Shown here piece after piece: positions 25,604 to 35,669 of a stretch of DNA of 64,000 nucleotides. Below the pieces are notes generated by a model. It had not been told where the DNA came from, searched no databases, and saw only the letters and a program-made list of their open reading frames with translations. Made by a program: the position numbers and the translations under genes. The stretch is from Bradyrhizobium sp. sBnM-33 (lineage in GTDB: Bacteria; Pseudomonadota; Alphaproteobacteria; Rhizobiales; Xanthobacteraceae). Numbering within the stretch: the stretch's first letter is position 1; each line of letters starts with the position of its first letter. The stretch covers positions 2,356,001-2,420,000 of the forward strand of contig NZ_CP136624.1 in assembly GCF_032917945.1 (NCBI RefSeq). Direction: 5' to 3'.

Positions 25604-26999
25604 AGAGCGATTTCACGCCGGATTATTCAGCGGGCTGAGGAAGAGTGTGGTCAGGAACAGGCGCAGCAAGAGCCTGAGCCAGCGGATGAGACGGCGGAAG
25701 TTGTAGCCGGCGGCGGCGAGGACGGCGTTGGCGGCGTCGCCGCGACGGAACCAGAGATAATTGCGGCCCATGCGGTGCTCGGCTTTGAGATGGCCGATGA
25801 CGGGTTCGACTGCGGCCCTGCGGCGCAGTTCGCGCTTGATCTTCGGCGTCACCCCTCGCTTCTGGCCGGAGAGGAAGACCCTGAACTTGTAATCGGGTGG
25901 CGCATTGTGGCCGCGGTATCCCTTGTCGGCGAGGAGGCGCGCGATGATGTTGCCGATGAGCGCCTCCATGTCCGGGATCACGTTTGCCAGCGTATGGCCG
26001 TCATAGGGATTGCCGGGCAGCGACTTCACATGGGTGACGAACTGGCCACCCTTGGCGTGGCCGATCGTGGTGGCGACGGAGACTTTGACGCCGAACTCGT
26101 AAGGCCGATGAGCCTTGCCTTTGCCGATGCATTCGACCTCCGGCGCGTGCAGGGAATAGACCTTCGGTCCGCGCTGATGCTGCTTCTGCTCGCGCACGCG
26201 ACGCGCCAGCGCCAGCAGCTTTGCGAACGCCATTTCGAGCACGCCGTTACCCTCGATCTTGCGGCCAATGTCGCGGATCACGCGGCCGAGATAGGTGCGC
26301 AGCTTCTTGAGCATCCTGTTGGCGCGCTTGAACTGCTTGGCGTGGGCATAGCGCTGATGCTAGATCAGGGCGAACTTGCCCACCCGCGCATAGGACTGGC
26401 GCAACGGCACCGCGTAAAGCTTCGCCAGCCGCACCAGCTTCTCGCGCGCCCGGTTCAGAAGCTTCGCATCGGTGGGGAACGTCACGTTCTTGGGCTGAAC
26501 CGTGGTGTCGACGATCACCCGCGACAGCTCGGACGGCTTGATCGCCTTGGTCCTGGTGGCAACCGACAGGCTCTCCTGGATCAGCGCCGCCAGCCGCTCC
26601 TCGCCCATCCGGTTGCGCCAGCGCGTCAGCGACGAGCGATCGAACACCAGCCGGTGCTGGAAGAACTCTTCGCCGCAGAAGTACTGGTAATAGGGGTTCT
26701 CGACCCAGCGTTCGCACAGCACCTCATCGGACAGGTCGTAGGTGTGCTTGAGGATCGCCAGCCCCGCCATCAGGCGCGTCGGCAGCGGTGGCCGGCCGGG
26801 ATCATCGGTGTAAACCTCGCCGAACCGCTCCTCCAGGAACCCCCAATCCACCGTCCGCCCCAGCGTCACCAGCGGATGCTTCATGTCGATGATCTGATCG
26901 AGCCGGGAGCGGAAAAGGTCCTGTTCTCCCGTCTCGCTCCGCTCCCGTGGTCGCATCGAATCCCCTCGCCAACGCCGTTCACGGCGAGTGAATCACAAA
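25604..26999 (-). mobile_element. IS5-family insertion sequence with stopped transposase
   Basis: About 1.4 kb with imperfect terminal repeats near GCGATTTCACGCCG (left) and CGGCGAGTGAATCAC (right). Exact ends and target duplication were not resolved. It separates the protease/nuclease cassette from the ihfA region. Confidence 0.7.
25613..26956 (-). pseudogene. IS5-family transposase with one in-frame amber codon
   Basis: A frame of about 447 codons: DUF772 part (YTDDPGRPPLPTRLMAGLAI, VFDRSSLTRWRNRMGEERL), DDE part (VIVDTTVQPKNVTFPTDA, ADKGYRGHN, VEPVIGHLKAEHRMGRN). A single TAG at about 26360 interrupts it after VGKFALI; the downstream part is still perfectly in frame. Probably inactive unless suppressed. 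Confidence 0.88.
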
Positions 27000-28034
27000 T
27001 CAAGTTTGCAAGGAATCACGTTCCAAAGGCCAACTTTCCGGCAAATGCCGTTACCGCAAAATGCCGTTTCTGGATTCCAAATCAACGGTTTGGGAATTCT
27101 TCACGGACGACAGATGAGACCCGCTGGATAGCACCCGAAATCGCTCCGTACCGAAAGTCCTTCGGGCGGCCTTCGGCCCGGAACTCGAACGAAGCTGAGT
27201 CCGAGGCCCGTTCTCACTTAATGCCGTCCGGCTCGCCATCGGACGCGAAAACGGGTCTCGTCATTCACCCGGTTTATCGATCGTAGACTGCGATCGGTCG
27301 AGGCGAGGCTTCTCGTGGCGGATTACCGACCCTCCTTTCGGGGATTTTGGATTTTTTGGTCGTCGGCTCGCTTATCGTCTTGCTTCTTTATGACTAGGCC
27401 CATGCAGTTGGACCCGGAGTCCATCCAACCGCTGATTATCCCGCTGAAACGACGATCGTCGTTCCGTCGGCAACGGGAAAGCCCATATTCTCCTTGATCA
27501 CTCTTAGACGCATAGAGGTGGAAATCGCGCTGGGCACAGACGTAAAGATTGGTTCGCCAGCCGTCAGGAACAACGTCTTCGGTAACCATCTCCCTCTCCC
27601 TGCCGCTTTTGGTCGCGCGCCATCCGGCAAAACGAAATCGAGATTGTCTAGTTGCGACTTTTACTTGGCTGGTTCCGCTCCCCCAGAAGACAAGATAAAT
27701 TTTGTCTATAACCCGATGCCGCGGCAAGACGATCGTTGGGTTCCGCCGCCCGTCCAAAGTCCCACTGCGCCGTTGGACGATGGTATGATTTGGAAATTTG
27801 CCGCGTGAACGCACCTAGGGGAGTCCCTAGTATGGGTAGTCCTGTAGGATCTGACTGATCACCGCCCATTCGCTTCCGCGAGTTGAAGATGCCGAACGGA
27901 TTCGCGAGCTGGTTATTGGCGACGAGAGGGCGATCTTGTACCCTGCCGCAAGAGGTTAACGGGGTTGATCCTGGCCATATGCAGCTGCTTGAATGCAGCC
28001 ATAATCAAAACAGTTTCAGTAAGGATGCAGCAAT
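27000..28034. other. 1 kb with no recognisable gene
   Basis: Frames of 60-160 codons exist on both strands, such as minus 27323-27814, but none has a good ribosome binding site, a known motif or a protein-like pattern throughout. One stretch on the minus strand near 27436-27580 (EPIFTSVPSAISTSMRLRVI) looks mildly coding and may be a gene remnant. The end of the gap contains the ihfA upstream region. Confidence 0.4.
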
Positions 28035-28382
28035 ATGCGCGGGGCCAAAACAATCACCCGAGTCGATCTGTACGACGCGATCTATCGGAAAGTCCGCTTG
28101 TCGCGGCGAGAATCGGCGGATTTTGCCGAACTAGTTCTAAATGAGATAGCCGACTGCATCGCACGCGGGGAAACAGTCAAGCTGTCGTCTTTTGGTACGT
28201 TCACGGTTCGGAAGAAAGCTCAGCGGCTAGGCAGAAATCCGAAGACCGGCGTTGAAGTGCCTATTGAGCCGCGCAATGTCGTTGTGTTCAAGGCGTCAGC
28301 TGTCATGAAAAAGCAGATCAACTCAATGGGGCCGAGGCGAGATGATAGCCCTTCACAAGTTGTGGAAGCCCATATCGAATGA
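28035..28382 (+). CDS. ihfA: integration host factor alpha subunit
   Basis: 115 residues. The HU/IHF family signature is clear: TRVDLYDAIYRKVRLSRRES, GETVKLSSFGTFTVRKKAQR and the DNA-bending arm tip GRNPKTGVEVPIEPR followed by VVVFKAS. IHF bends DNA and is needed for sigma-54/NifA promoters and many recombinases. Start ATG follows AAGGATGCAGCAAT. It is probably a second, accessory copy, since it lies among mobile DNA and without the usual merR-type neighbour. Confidence 0.92.
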   Translation: MRGAKTITRVDLYDAIYRKVRLSRRESADFAELVLNEIADCIARGETVKLSSFGTFTVRKKAQRLGRNPKTGVEVPIEPRNVVVFKASAVMKKQINSMGPRRDDSPSQVVEAHIE

Positions 28383-28462
28383 CTGAAACACACGAAGGTG
28401 AACCGACTTCTGTCGCTAATATCGATTTCGACGCGGTAGCAAGGGTTACGAAGTGGCCGTAG
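28379..28462 (+). CDS. 27-residue ORF overlapping the ihfA stop
   Basis: Starts in an ATGA overlap with the ihfA stop and reads MTETHEGEPTSVANIDFDAV then ARVTKWP. The overlap permits translational coupling, but length and lack of family make it weak. Confidence 0.2.
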   Translation: MTETHEGEPTSVANIDFDAVARVTKWP

Positions 28463-28505
28463 CGGAGCGCTGGCAGGAGGGGCTTTGGCTTAAGGACGCT
28501 TCGAA

Positions 28506-28718
28506 ATGACGGATAAGCCGGAGACGATAGGCGAAGCAGACAATGATGCTGCCGGCGAGGGCTTGGAGACCCAGCCATTTGCCGATCTGATCCGTCGACT
28601 TCCTCTTCGAGCACTCTCCCCGGAAGGTCGGCGCGCGCATCGGGAAAGCGCTCGATCATTACAACACGGCTTACCTCCAGTGTCCATCTCGAACCGTGAG
28701 CATGGTCTGCATGGCTAA
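28506..28718 (+). CDS. 70-residue hypothetical protein
   Basis: MTDKPETIGEADNDAAGEGL then ETQPFADLIRRLPLRALSPEG. AAGGA lies about 8 bases before the ATG. Acidic N-terminus, then a short amphipathic stretch; the last 20 residues look non-native. No family recognised. Confidence 0.3.
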   Translation: MTDKPETIGEADNDAAGEGLETQPFADLIRRLPLRALSPEGRRAHRESARSLQHGLPPVSISNREHGLHG

Positions 28719-28759
28719 GGCCTCAACTGGTGCCTAATTCGTTTTATGCATGCAAGGTC

Positions 28760-29061
28760 ATGGTGAAAGGCACAAGCGCGGCGCGTGCGACCCGAGAAAT
28801 CAAAGAATTGGCTGAACGGGCCGCTTTGACGCAGGCAGACCTCGCGAAGATTGGGAAAACCCAACCCTACTTGTGCAAGCTGCTGAAAGAATCTCATATC
28901 GCGAGTTCGCGCGTTCAGAGGCGGGTGCGGGATATGCTGGAGGCGGCGGTGACACGGTCACTGAGCCGTGGATCGAAAGCATCGGGCAGGCTGCGAAACC
29001 TTCGCGCGATTTCCGCGAGACAGTGGATGCTCTCCTCAGGATTATTCATAGAAATCCATAG
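28760..29061 (+). pseudogene. small HTH-like protein, apparent frameshift
   Basis: From ATG 28760: KELAERAALTQADLAKIGK then TQPYLCKLLKESHIASSRV, a helix-turn-helix-like pattern, to RDMLEA. Another frame then gives GGDTVTEPWIESIGQAAKP and DFRETVDALLRIIHRNP to a stop at 29061, which reads better than the continuation of the first frame. One frameshift near 28930 is therefore inferred. Function unknown; a small DNA-binding regulator is possible. Confidence 0.4.
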
Positions 29062-29161
29062 ACCGAGAGAATGAGTACGCGCGGCCGGCGGCAGTCGGAG
29101 CCATAATAGAAACATGACAAGTCGAAATTCAGCGCGACAATCGCAAGCCGCAGAGCGGCAG

Positions 29162-30679
29162 CTAAGGCTGAAGCAGTGACTTTATCACGTTCTCGTCCAT
29201 GAGACTGGAACCGGGCAGATGATTTCTGTATTCCAGCTCAATCTCTTGCCAGGTGTGCGTCCCAAGACGGGCGCGAAACTGCGGAAGCCGAAATCGAGAA
29301 GGCAAAGCATTTGGGCATTCGACCACCCATCCGAACGGAAGCTCCTTGACCTTCTTCAGGCGATGCACCTTGGGACCTTGCGCTACGCCGCACAACTTGA
29401 AGAGGTTTTGAGCGAGCTTCCGTTTTTTCGCGGACGTTAGGGATTCAACGTCGCTGGAAGTATGGACGTAAGGAGGGTGGGATTTGAAGTGCCGAAATAT
29501 TTCTTCGATCGCATCCGTCCGAGAGGCAACAAAATTTTCACGCAAGTGGTCGAGATAAGCGATGCGATCGGCGACGTCACGGTAGCTGCATTGTTGGTCG
29601 ATGAGATTGGAAAGACCTGCCAGTGCGAACCCGTACTGAATTGCCTGCACATAGCCATACGCCAAGGAGTTCCTGTCGGCCGAGGCATTTTCCTTTTCTC
29701 GATTTACCCTCGCCAGCGCCCGATCTGTTGCCTCCGTTTCTCCTGGAATATCGTAGCTGAGCAAAGCGATCGCGAACGCGTCGGCATCGTCCTCCCGTCT
29801 CTGGCTTTCCGCACACGTCATACCAGTCGGGAACGGCGAGTGGCCCAGAACGACGTGGCCTAATTCGTGCGACAGGACGAACATCATGGCCGGATTGAAG
29901 TGACTGCCCAGGCGCATGAAAACATCAAACATCGCCATTCCGTCGGCTCCGCTGATCTCTCCACCAGCGGCCGCCGCGGCAAGCCGGGTCCTGAGCGCAT
30001 CGTAAGTTTCTTCGGGGGGCGTTCCGCCCTTCAAATAGCCTTTCATCAGGGCGAGGACGGTTTCGTAGTGTTCCCTGAAGTCCGCCTCCGTTCGCATCAT
30101 TGAGATGCCGTTACGAGCCGCAGCAAAAAACAAACGGGCTCTCGCCTCCAGATCCGCAAGCTCCAAGGCGGCTCCTGGGGTTGAACCCAGATAGGAAGCC
30201 AGAGACTTGCTGAACAGCGCTTTTCCTTCGACGGCCTCGCGAAGAGATCCGAGAACCAGTCCGCGGAGGAGACGCGCGCCTATTATTATACGGGTGGGAG
30301 AAACGGTCGTTGACCAAGCGTTCTGATCGTCGCGAAATTCGATCGTCGTCGGCGCTTCCGAGATCGCCGCGATCGGGCGGACGCCAATCCTTTCGAGCGA
30401 ACGCATTACGGATGCTAGCTGCTTGTTCAACATTTCCTTCTGCACGTTGAACTGCGAGGTCAGAAATGCAGATGCGTCACGCTGCTGATCGGACGTCATG
30501 ACCTGGTCTCGATCCGGGTCGAACTTGGCGCCTGCTTGCGGAAACAAGCTGCTGAGAAACTGATAGTCCTGCGCGTTCCTGATAGCGTCGATGGGATTCG
30601 GCGTGCCCGTTTGAGCGTGGAGCCCGGAGCAGAACTGCAGAACGAACACCAACGTCAAAAGGCGACAGAAGCGTCTCAT
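29162..30679 (-). CDS. exported M48-family zinc metallopeptidase
   Basis: 505 residues with signal peptide MRRFCRLLTLVFVLQFCSG and cleavage near LHA-QTG. The zinc site is HELGH at 271-275 in MMFVLSHELGHVVLGHS, and the third ligand is in ESQRREDDADAFA (Glu about 296). No transmembrane segments beyond the signal, so periplasmic. The first 250 residues are helical and unrecognised. ATG comes one base after the stop of the upstream gene (TGA-A-ATG), showing tight coupling. It may handle periplasmic protein quality control or activate a toxin; unknown. Confidence 0.85.
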   Translation of the reverse strand: MRRFCRLLTLVFVLQFCSGLHAQTGTPNPIDAIRNAQDYQFLSSLFPQAGAKFDPDRDQVMTSDQQRDASAFLTSQFNVQKEMLNKQLASVMRSLERIGVRPIAAISEAPTTIEFRDDQNAWSTTVSPTRIIIGARLLRGLVLGSLREAVEGKALFSKSLASYLGSTPGAALELADLEARARLFFAAARNGISMMRTEADFREHYETVLALMKGYLKGGTPPEETYDALRTRLAAAAAGGEISGADGMAMFDVFMRLGSHFNPAMMFVLSHELGHVVLGHSPFPTGMTCAESQRREDDADAFAIALLSYDIPGETEATDRALARVNREKENASADRNSLAYGYVQAIQYGFALAGLSNLIDQQCSYRDVADRIAYLDHLRENFVASRTDAIEEIFRHFKSHPPYVHTSSDVESLTSAKKRKLAQNLFKLCGVAQGPKVHRLKKVKELPFGWVVECPNALPSRFRLPQFRARLGTHTWQEIELEYRNHLPGSSLMDENVIKSLLQP

Positions 30680-30680
30680 T

Positions 30681-31493
30681 TCACTGCGCCGCCGTAGGGT
30701 TCCAATACTCCTCGATCAATTGCGCGTCCCTTATGCTGCCGCCGGCGCCTCCGACTACGTTCTTGAGAGTGAATTTTTGAGCAAGAAAGCAGACGGTGAG
30801 GGGTTTGTCGAATGTCTGATCGATTGTGAAGTTCTTGTTGTCCTCGGCTGTAATAACGGGCAGCGAAGATGGATCGGCGGCGGATTGAGTCTGCATATTG
30901 GAGGGGCCTGCGCCGGGCGGCTTGGCCGCACCCGATACCTGGAACATGGCACGGAAGGGGGCTTCTCCGCCGAAAGCGCCGGCGATGCCCCTGTCCACCG
31001 TCAAACGCATTTGCCTTGCAAGTTGCACGTTGCGAATGACGAAATAGGCATTTTCGCTATCGATTAAGGAGGGATCGAGGGTTCGCAGTGCCGCCCGCAC
31101 GTCGGCCTCCTCCGTGCGCACCTCTTGGCGCTGGAAGAGGGCCACCGCGGTCGCGTAGGTCGTTGATCCGGATATCGAAAGCATCCCTCCCAAGTGAAGA
31201 ATTTTGGCCATAAGTCCCGCGCTGACGTAGCCGCTTGTGCGGGCAGCGATCGACGAGACTTCTCCTACTATCGGCTTCAGTCGACCATGCAAATCGGCCA
31301 GCTCGTACCTGACGCCGTTACGATCGACGTAGAAGGTCCTACCTGGCCTATCCAACTCATTCGGTCCCTGAAGGCATTCCCAGCCTGGAGACAAGGTGCT
31401 TTGGAATGCGGAGCTAACATTGCTCTGGGCACACACGGGCACAGATGTCGACAGAATGAATGAGAGCGCCAAACCTATACGTTGTTGGGACAA
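30681..31493 (-). CDS. exported hypothetical protein coupled to the M48 peptidase
   Basis: 270 residues. The start is TTG 31493, because a perfect AGGAGG sits 5 bases upstream and the protein then begins with a signal peptide (RIGLALSFILSTSVPVCA-QSN); the frame upstream to 31691 is not protein-like. A helical middle follows, with FDKPLTVCFLAQKFTLKNVV near the C-terminus. No known domain. One base separates it from the M48 gene, so the two products probably act together in the periplasm. Confidence 0.65.
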   Translation of the reverse strand: MSQQRIGLALSFILSTSVPVCAQSNVSSAFQSTLSPGWECLQGPNELDRPGRTFYVDRNGVRYELADLHGRLKPIVGEVSSIAARTSGYVSAGLMAKILHLGGMLSISGSTTYATAVALFQRQEVRTEEADVRAALRTLDPSLIDSENAYFVIRNVQLARQMRLTVDRGIAGAFGGEAPFRAMFQVSGAAKPPGAGPSNMQTQSAADPSSLPVITAEDNKNFTIDQTFDKPLTVCFLAQKFTLKNVVGGAGGSIRDAQLIEEYWNPTAAQ

Positions 31494-32047
31494 GACCGCC
31501 TCCTGACAAAGATGCCGCCGCCAGTCTAAGGCCCCAATTCGGTAATCACCGCACAGCTCGGGGGTCTGCCCGTCCGCTACGACTTGGAGCCATCGCGAGT
31601 CTAGCGGAGTCGAACGGGGTTGCACAACCCAGCCGATCCTAGGGAAAACGCCAGCTTTCACCCGTGGCGGATGGAATGCTGCCGGCTTCACTGCGGCGAT
31701 CGAGGAAATGGATGATACCGAGGGATCTTTGATCGGCGAATGGAAAAGCGAAATGAAGATGCCCTTGCGTGCCGATGCTTCTCGAGCAGCGACGCCATAT
31801 CGAGAAGATGTGCTCCGAGTAGGCGGAGCTATGCCGGCTTTCCAACTCTTTCGAAGGTGGAATGGGCTGGAGGTGCGTCACCGCCTGAGTATCTCGTCCG
31901 TTATCGCCAGGACCCGGCCACGGCATGCTGGCGGGCACCGCAGTAGACGACCCTGGTCTTATCAACAAAGACGTGCACCCGGGTTTCCCCGAGTACCGCG
32001 CAACGGCGCCGAATGATCTTATGCCTGCGGCAGGAACGAAGCCGAGC
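31494..32047. other. luxI upstream region
   Basis: 554 bases between the divergent exported-protein operon and luxI. The open frames are shadow-like and lack motifs. It should hold both promoters; one perfect inverted repeat at 31812-31829 is listed separately. Confidence 0.4.
31812..31829 (+). promoter_or_regulatory. inverted repeat, possible LuxR-type operator
   Basis: GCTCCG-AGTAGG-CGGAGC: two perfect 6-base arms with a 6-base spacer, the overall size of a lux box, 219 bases before the luxI start. No second copy was found near the luxR genes, so the assignment is weak; a hairpin is equally possible. Confidence 0.25.
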
Positions 32048-32677
32048 ATGATCGAAGCATTCTCCATTGCTACCGCGCATCTTCACCAGGATGCTCTCGC
32101 CTCGCAGGCACGTCTGCGGCACGAAGTTTTCGTTCGCCGCCGCGGGCTGCTGCATTCTTCATACGAAGGACTTGAATTCGACGAGTTCGATACGCCTGCT
32201 GCGAAATATCTCGTCTGGCGAGACGAAGATCGTGTAGTGCGGGGCCTCGCCCGTTTGCTTCCGACTACGCGGCCCTACATGCTGAGCTCCTATTGGTCGC
32301 ATCTTGTGGAGGACGGAAATCTCCCGGCATCGCCAGCCATCGTCGAGGTCACCCGGGTCTGCGTAGACAAATCGCTTGATCCTGCGCGTCGAAAAATGGT
32401 CTTTCCGGAGTTGCTCTGCGCGATTTACGAGATCCTATCCGCGAACGGGGGGCTGGGCATGGTCGGCGTAACGCGGGAGCACCTGCTGTCTCACTTCGTG
32501 CGGGATGGCATCAAATGGCTCGGTCCGGCAAATCAGATTGAAGGCGAAATGGAGCGAGCGTTCTTCGTGCCGACCGCCTTTATTCGTCCTGAATTTCATT
32601 GCCGCAAGTACGGCATAGATCTCCCTGTGCTTGCAAATGCGGAGGGCGTCGTCGCGCAAGCCGTGAAAGCCGCATGA
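32048..32677 (+). CDS. LuxI-family acyl-homoserine lactone synthase
   Basis: 209 residues. The family's invariant residues are nearly all present: Arg24 and Phe28 (ARLRHEVFVR), Glu43/Asp45/Asp48 (GLEFDEFD), Arg69 (GLARLLPTT), Glu100 and Arg103 (VEVTRVCVD). The usual Trp34 is Leu. LuxI enzymes make acyl- or aryl-homoserine lactones from SAM and an acyl-ACP or acyl-CoA; the acyl group cannot be told from this sequence. Start ATG 32048 fits the family N-terminus; the longer frame from 31925 does not. The stop overlaps the next gene (ATGA). Confidence 0.88.
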   Translation: MIEAFSIATAHLHQDALASQARLRHEVFVRRRGLLHSSYEGLEFDEFDTPAAKYLVWRDEDRVVRGLARLLPTTRPYMLSSYWSHLVEDGNLPASPAIVEVTRVCVDKSLDPARRKMVFPELLCAIYEILSANGGLGMVGVTREHLLSHFVRDGIKWLGPANQIEGEMERAFFVPTAFIRPEFHCRKYGIDLPVLANAEGVVAQAVKAA

Positions 32678-32862
32678 AGTCGCGGCGTGGGGAGCTAGGC
32701 GACTGGAAGGATACCGCTGGCAAGATGGCGGACGCGGTCTCTTATCTGTGTCGCGTCGCGGCGGAAGAAGGGTTCGATATCGTGCTCTGCGATCTGCTTG
32801 AGATTAGACAGAAGCTCGAAGAAATCGCTGGTGAGGACGATGAACCGAAGCGCCCGACGTAA
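32674..32862 (+). CDS. 62-residue protein overlapping luxI
   Basis: MKSRRGELGDWKDTAGKMAD then AVSYLCRVAAEEGFDIVLCD and LEIRQKLEEIAGEDDEP: two amphipathic helices and an acidic tail, no membrane segment. ATGA overlap with the luxI stop implies translational coupling. It is followed 13 bases later by the aminotransferase-like pseudogene. Family unknown; a small regulator of the quorum system is a guess. Confidence 0.65.
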   Translation: MKSRRGELGDWKDTAGKMADAVSYLCRVAAEEGFDIVLCDLLEIRQKLEEIAGEDDEPKRPT

Positions 32863-32875
32863 GAGGATCAGAAAA

Positions 32876-34100
<1,225 letters not shown>

Positions 34101-34123
34101 GACATGCCGAAGTTGCACTACCC

Positions 34124-34831
34124 TCAGAGCGGAATGAGACCTCTCCTAATCGCTATGATGACGGCCGTGATACGATTGCCGGCTCCGAGCTTGCGCATTC
34201 CGTTGCTTAAATGGAATTCGACAGTTTTCTCGGAAATGTTCAGGATTTCTCCAATCTCCCAATTCGTCTTCCCTTCCTTGCACCAACGCAGGCATTCGAG
34301 TTCCTGCGAGGTGAGGGATACGACCTCGTGCTCCCGTTGGTCGGCCAATTCGCAATACTTAAGCCAGTACTGCACGCTCAACATGTAGACGTGTGTCAGC
34401 CTTTGCGAGGGTACCTGATGCTTTGCGCGGAGACTAAGGCTGATGAGGTCCACTTCGCGTCCGATACCATGTATCGGAATGGTTATGCCGGAATGGACAC
34501 CCAGTTCACGACACTGCTCAAAGAACGATTTCTGCTCTTGCGTAAACCCCCCGCGGGGGTGGGTGTCTGACCATCTGAACGGCCCGCGCGCCGAATGTAC
34601 CCGCTGGACGACCGGGTCTATCCGGTCCCATTCCTCGGCCTTGTACGTATTGAGATAGCCGGCAGGAAACTCACTCCAGGGTATGGAGACGAGGCGCCTA
34701 TTGTTGGCTCTGGCGAACACCGCATTTTCATAACCCTCCTCAGCTACCGCGGAAAGAAAGAGCTTTTTCAGCACGGCCGCCGATGCGACGTTCTGCGTTG
34801 CCTCAATGAAAGTCTCGACGTGCGTTCCCAT
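34124..34831 (-). CDS. LuxR-family regulator of the luxI locus
   Basis: 235 residues. Autoinducer-binding domain with IDPVVQ (Asp-Pro) and FRWSD (Trp); the usual W-x3-Y is YLNTY here, so the first Trp is Tyr, which may change ligand choice. GerE helix-turn-helix: SLTSQELECLRWCKEGKTNW, EIGEILNISEKTVEFHLSNG and MRKLGAGNRITA. It is 22 bases downstream of the alpha/beta hydrolase gene and converges on the luxI unit. Same architecture as the LuxR at 4732. Confidence 0.88.
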   Translation of the reverse strand: MGTHVETFIEATQNVASAAVLKKLFLSAVAEEGYENAVFARANNRRLVSIPWSEFPAGYLNTYKAEEWDRIDPVVQRVHSARGPFRWSDTHPRGGFTQEQKSFFEQCRELGVHSGITIPIHGIGREVDLISLSLRAKHQVPSQRLTHVYMLSVQYWLKYCELADQREHEVVSLTSQELECLRWCKEGKTNWEIGEILNISEKTVEFHLSNGMRKLGAGNRITAVIIAIRRGLIPL

Positions 34832-34853
34832 GGTGCCCCCACCGCCGCCTAGG

Positions 34854-35669
34854 TTAATGTCCTTGCATTACGAATTCCATCATCGCCTCGTTGAAGGCAC
34901 GCGGCCTCTGCCAATGCGCGGCGTGGCCTGTTTCGATCAGGATGGGCCGGCCCTTCCATAGATTTCCGAACCGGATCCGGTCGAAATGGCCAATGCGCAC
35001 GAACGGGTCGGCACTCCCTTGGATGACCGCGATGGGTCGATCGTCGCGCGCGACTGCTTCCACTTCATCGACGCCACGCCCAGCCATTCCATTCGCCACC
35101 ATCCAGTAGCGTGCATTGCCATCCGTCCGTCGCGCCATCCGAGCCAGATGGTGATCGTGCCCGATCGGTGCGCCCATCATTGCTGTCGTGTATCGGCGTA
35201 CATCTTCGGCCCGCAGGTACTTACGACCGGCGAGGGCCGTTGCTCCAGTCCAGTGAAATCCTTCCGCTACGCCTTGTGGAGTAAGGCGGACCGGCGGCGT
35301 TCCGGAGATCAGAAGCGACCTGACGGAAGAATTGCATGCAAGCATCTCGATACCGATATGGCCGCCTAAGGACCAGCCCAGCACATGAAACGAGCTGTAT
35401 CCGACTTTCCGCATCAGACCGCCCAAGATCTTGGCGTAACCAGGAAAGCTGTAGGTCGTGGAAGGCCGATTGGAATCGTCTGATGCGCCGTGCCCCGGTA
35501 GGTCGGGCACTACTATGCCCAAGTCGGTCGTCTTCAAGTCATGGAGTTGCTTCGAGAAAATTTCCTTGCAGGACGAATTTCCATGAATCAGAAGGATGCC
35601 GACTCGCCCCGCCCGATGGTGGAGGATGTGCAACCTCAAGCCGTCGACCACGCAGGTACGCGAAATCAT
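34854..35669 (-). CDS. alpha/beta hydrolase co-transcribed with luxR
   Basis: 271 residues. Canonical hydrolase fold: HGNSSCKEIF (oxyanion region), nucleophile elbow GWSLGG in SFHVLGWSLGGHIGIEML, Asp in VIQGSADPFVRI and His in ILIETGHAAHWQRP. Start ATG 35669 follows GGGAGGATGACCAT. It lies just upstream of luxR on the same strand. Esterase, lactonase (quorum-signal turnover) or haloalkane-type activity are all possible; the sequence does not decide. Confidence 0.85.
   Translation of the reverse strand: MISRTCVVDGLRLHILHHRAGRVGILLIHGNSSCKEIFSKQLHDLKTTDLGIVVPDLPGHGASDDSNRPSTTYSFPGYAKILGGLMRKVGYSSFHVLGWSLGGHIGIEMLACNSSVRSLLISGTPPVRLTPQGVAEGFHWTGATALAGRKYLRAEDVRRYTTAMMGAPIGHDHHLARMARRTDGNARYWMVANGMAGRGVDEVEAVARDDRPIAVIQGSADPFVRIGHFDRIRFGNLWKGRPILIETGHAAHWQRPRAFNEAMMEFVMQGH

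Noticed and set aside
25775..27286. 503-codon frame on the plus strand
   Set aside because: Shadow of the IS5 transposase on the opposite strand; no motifs and low-quality composition.
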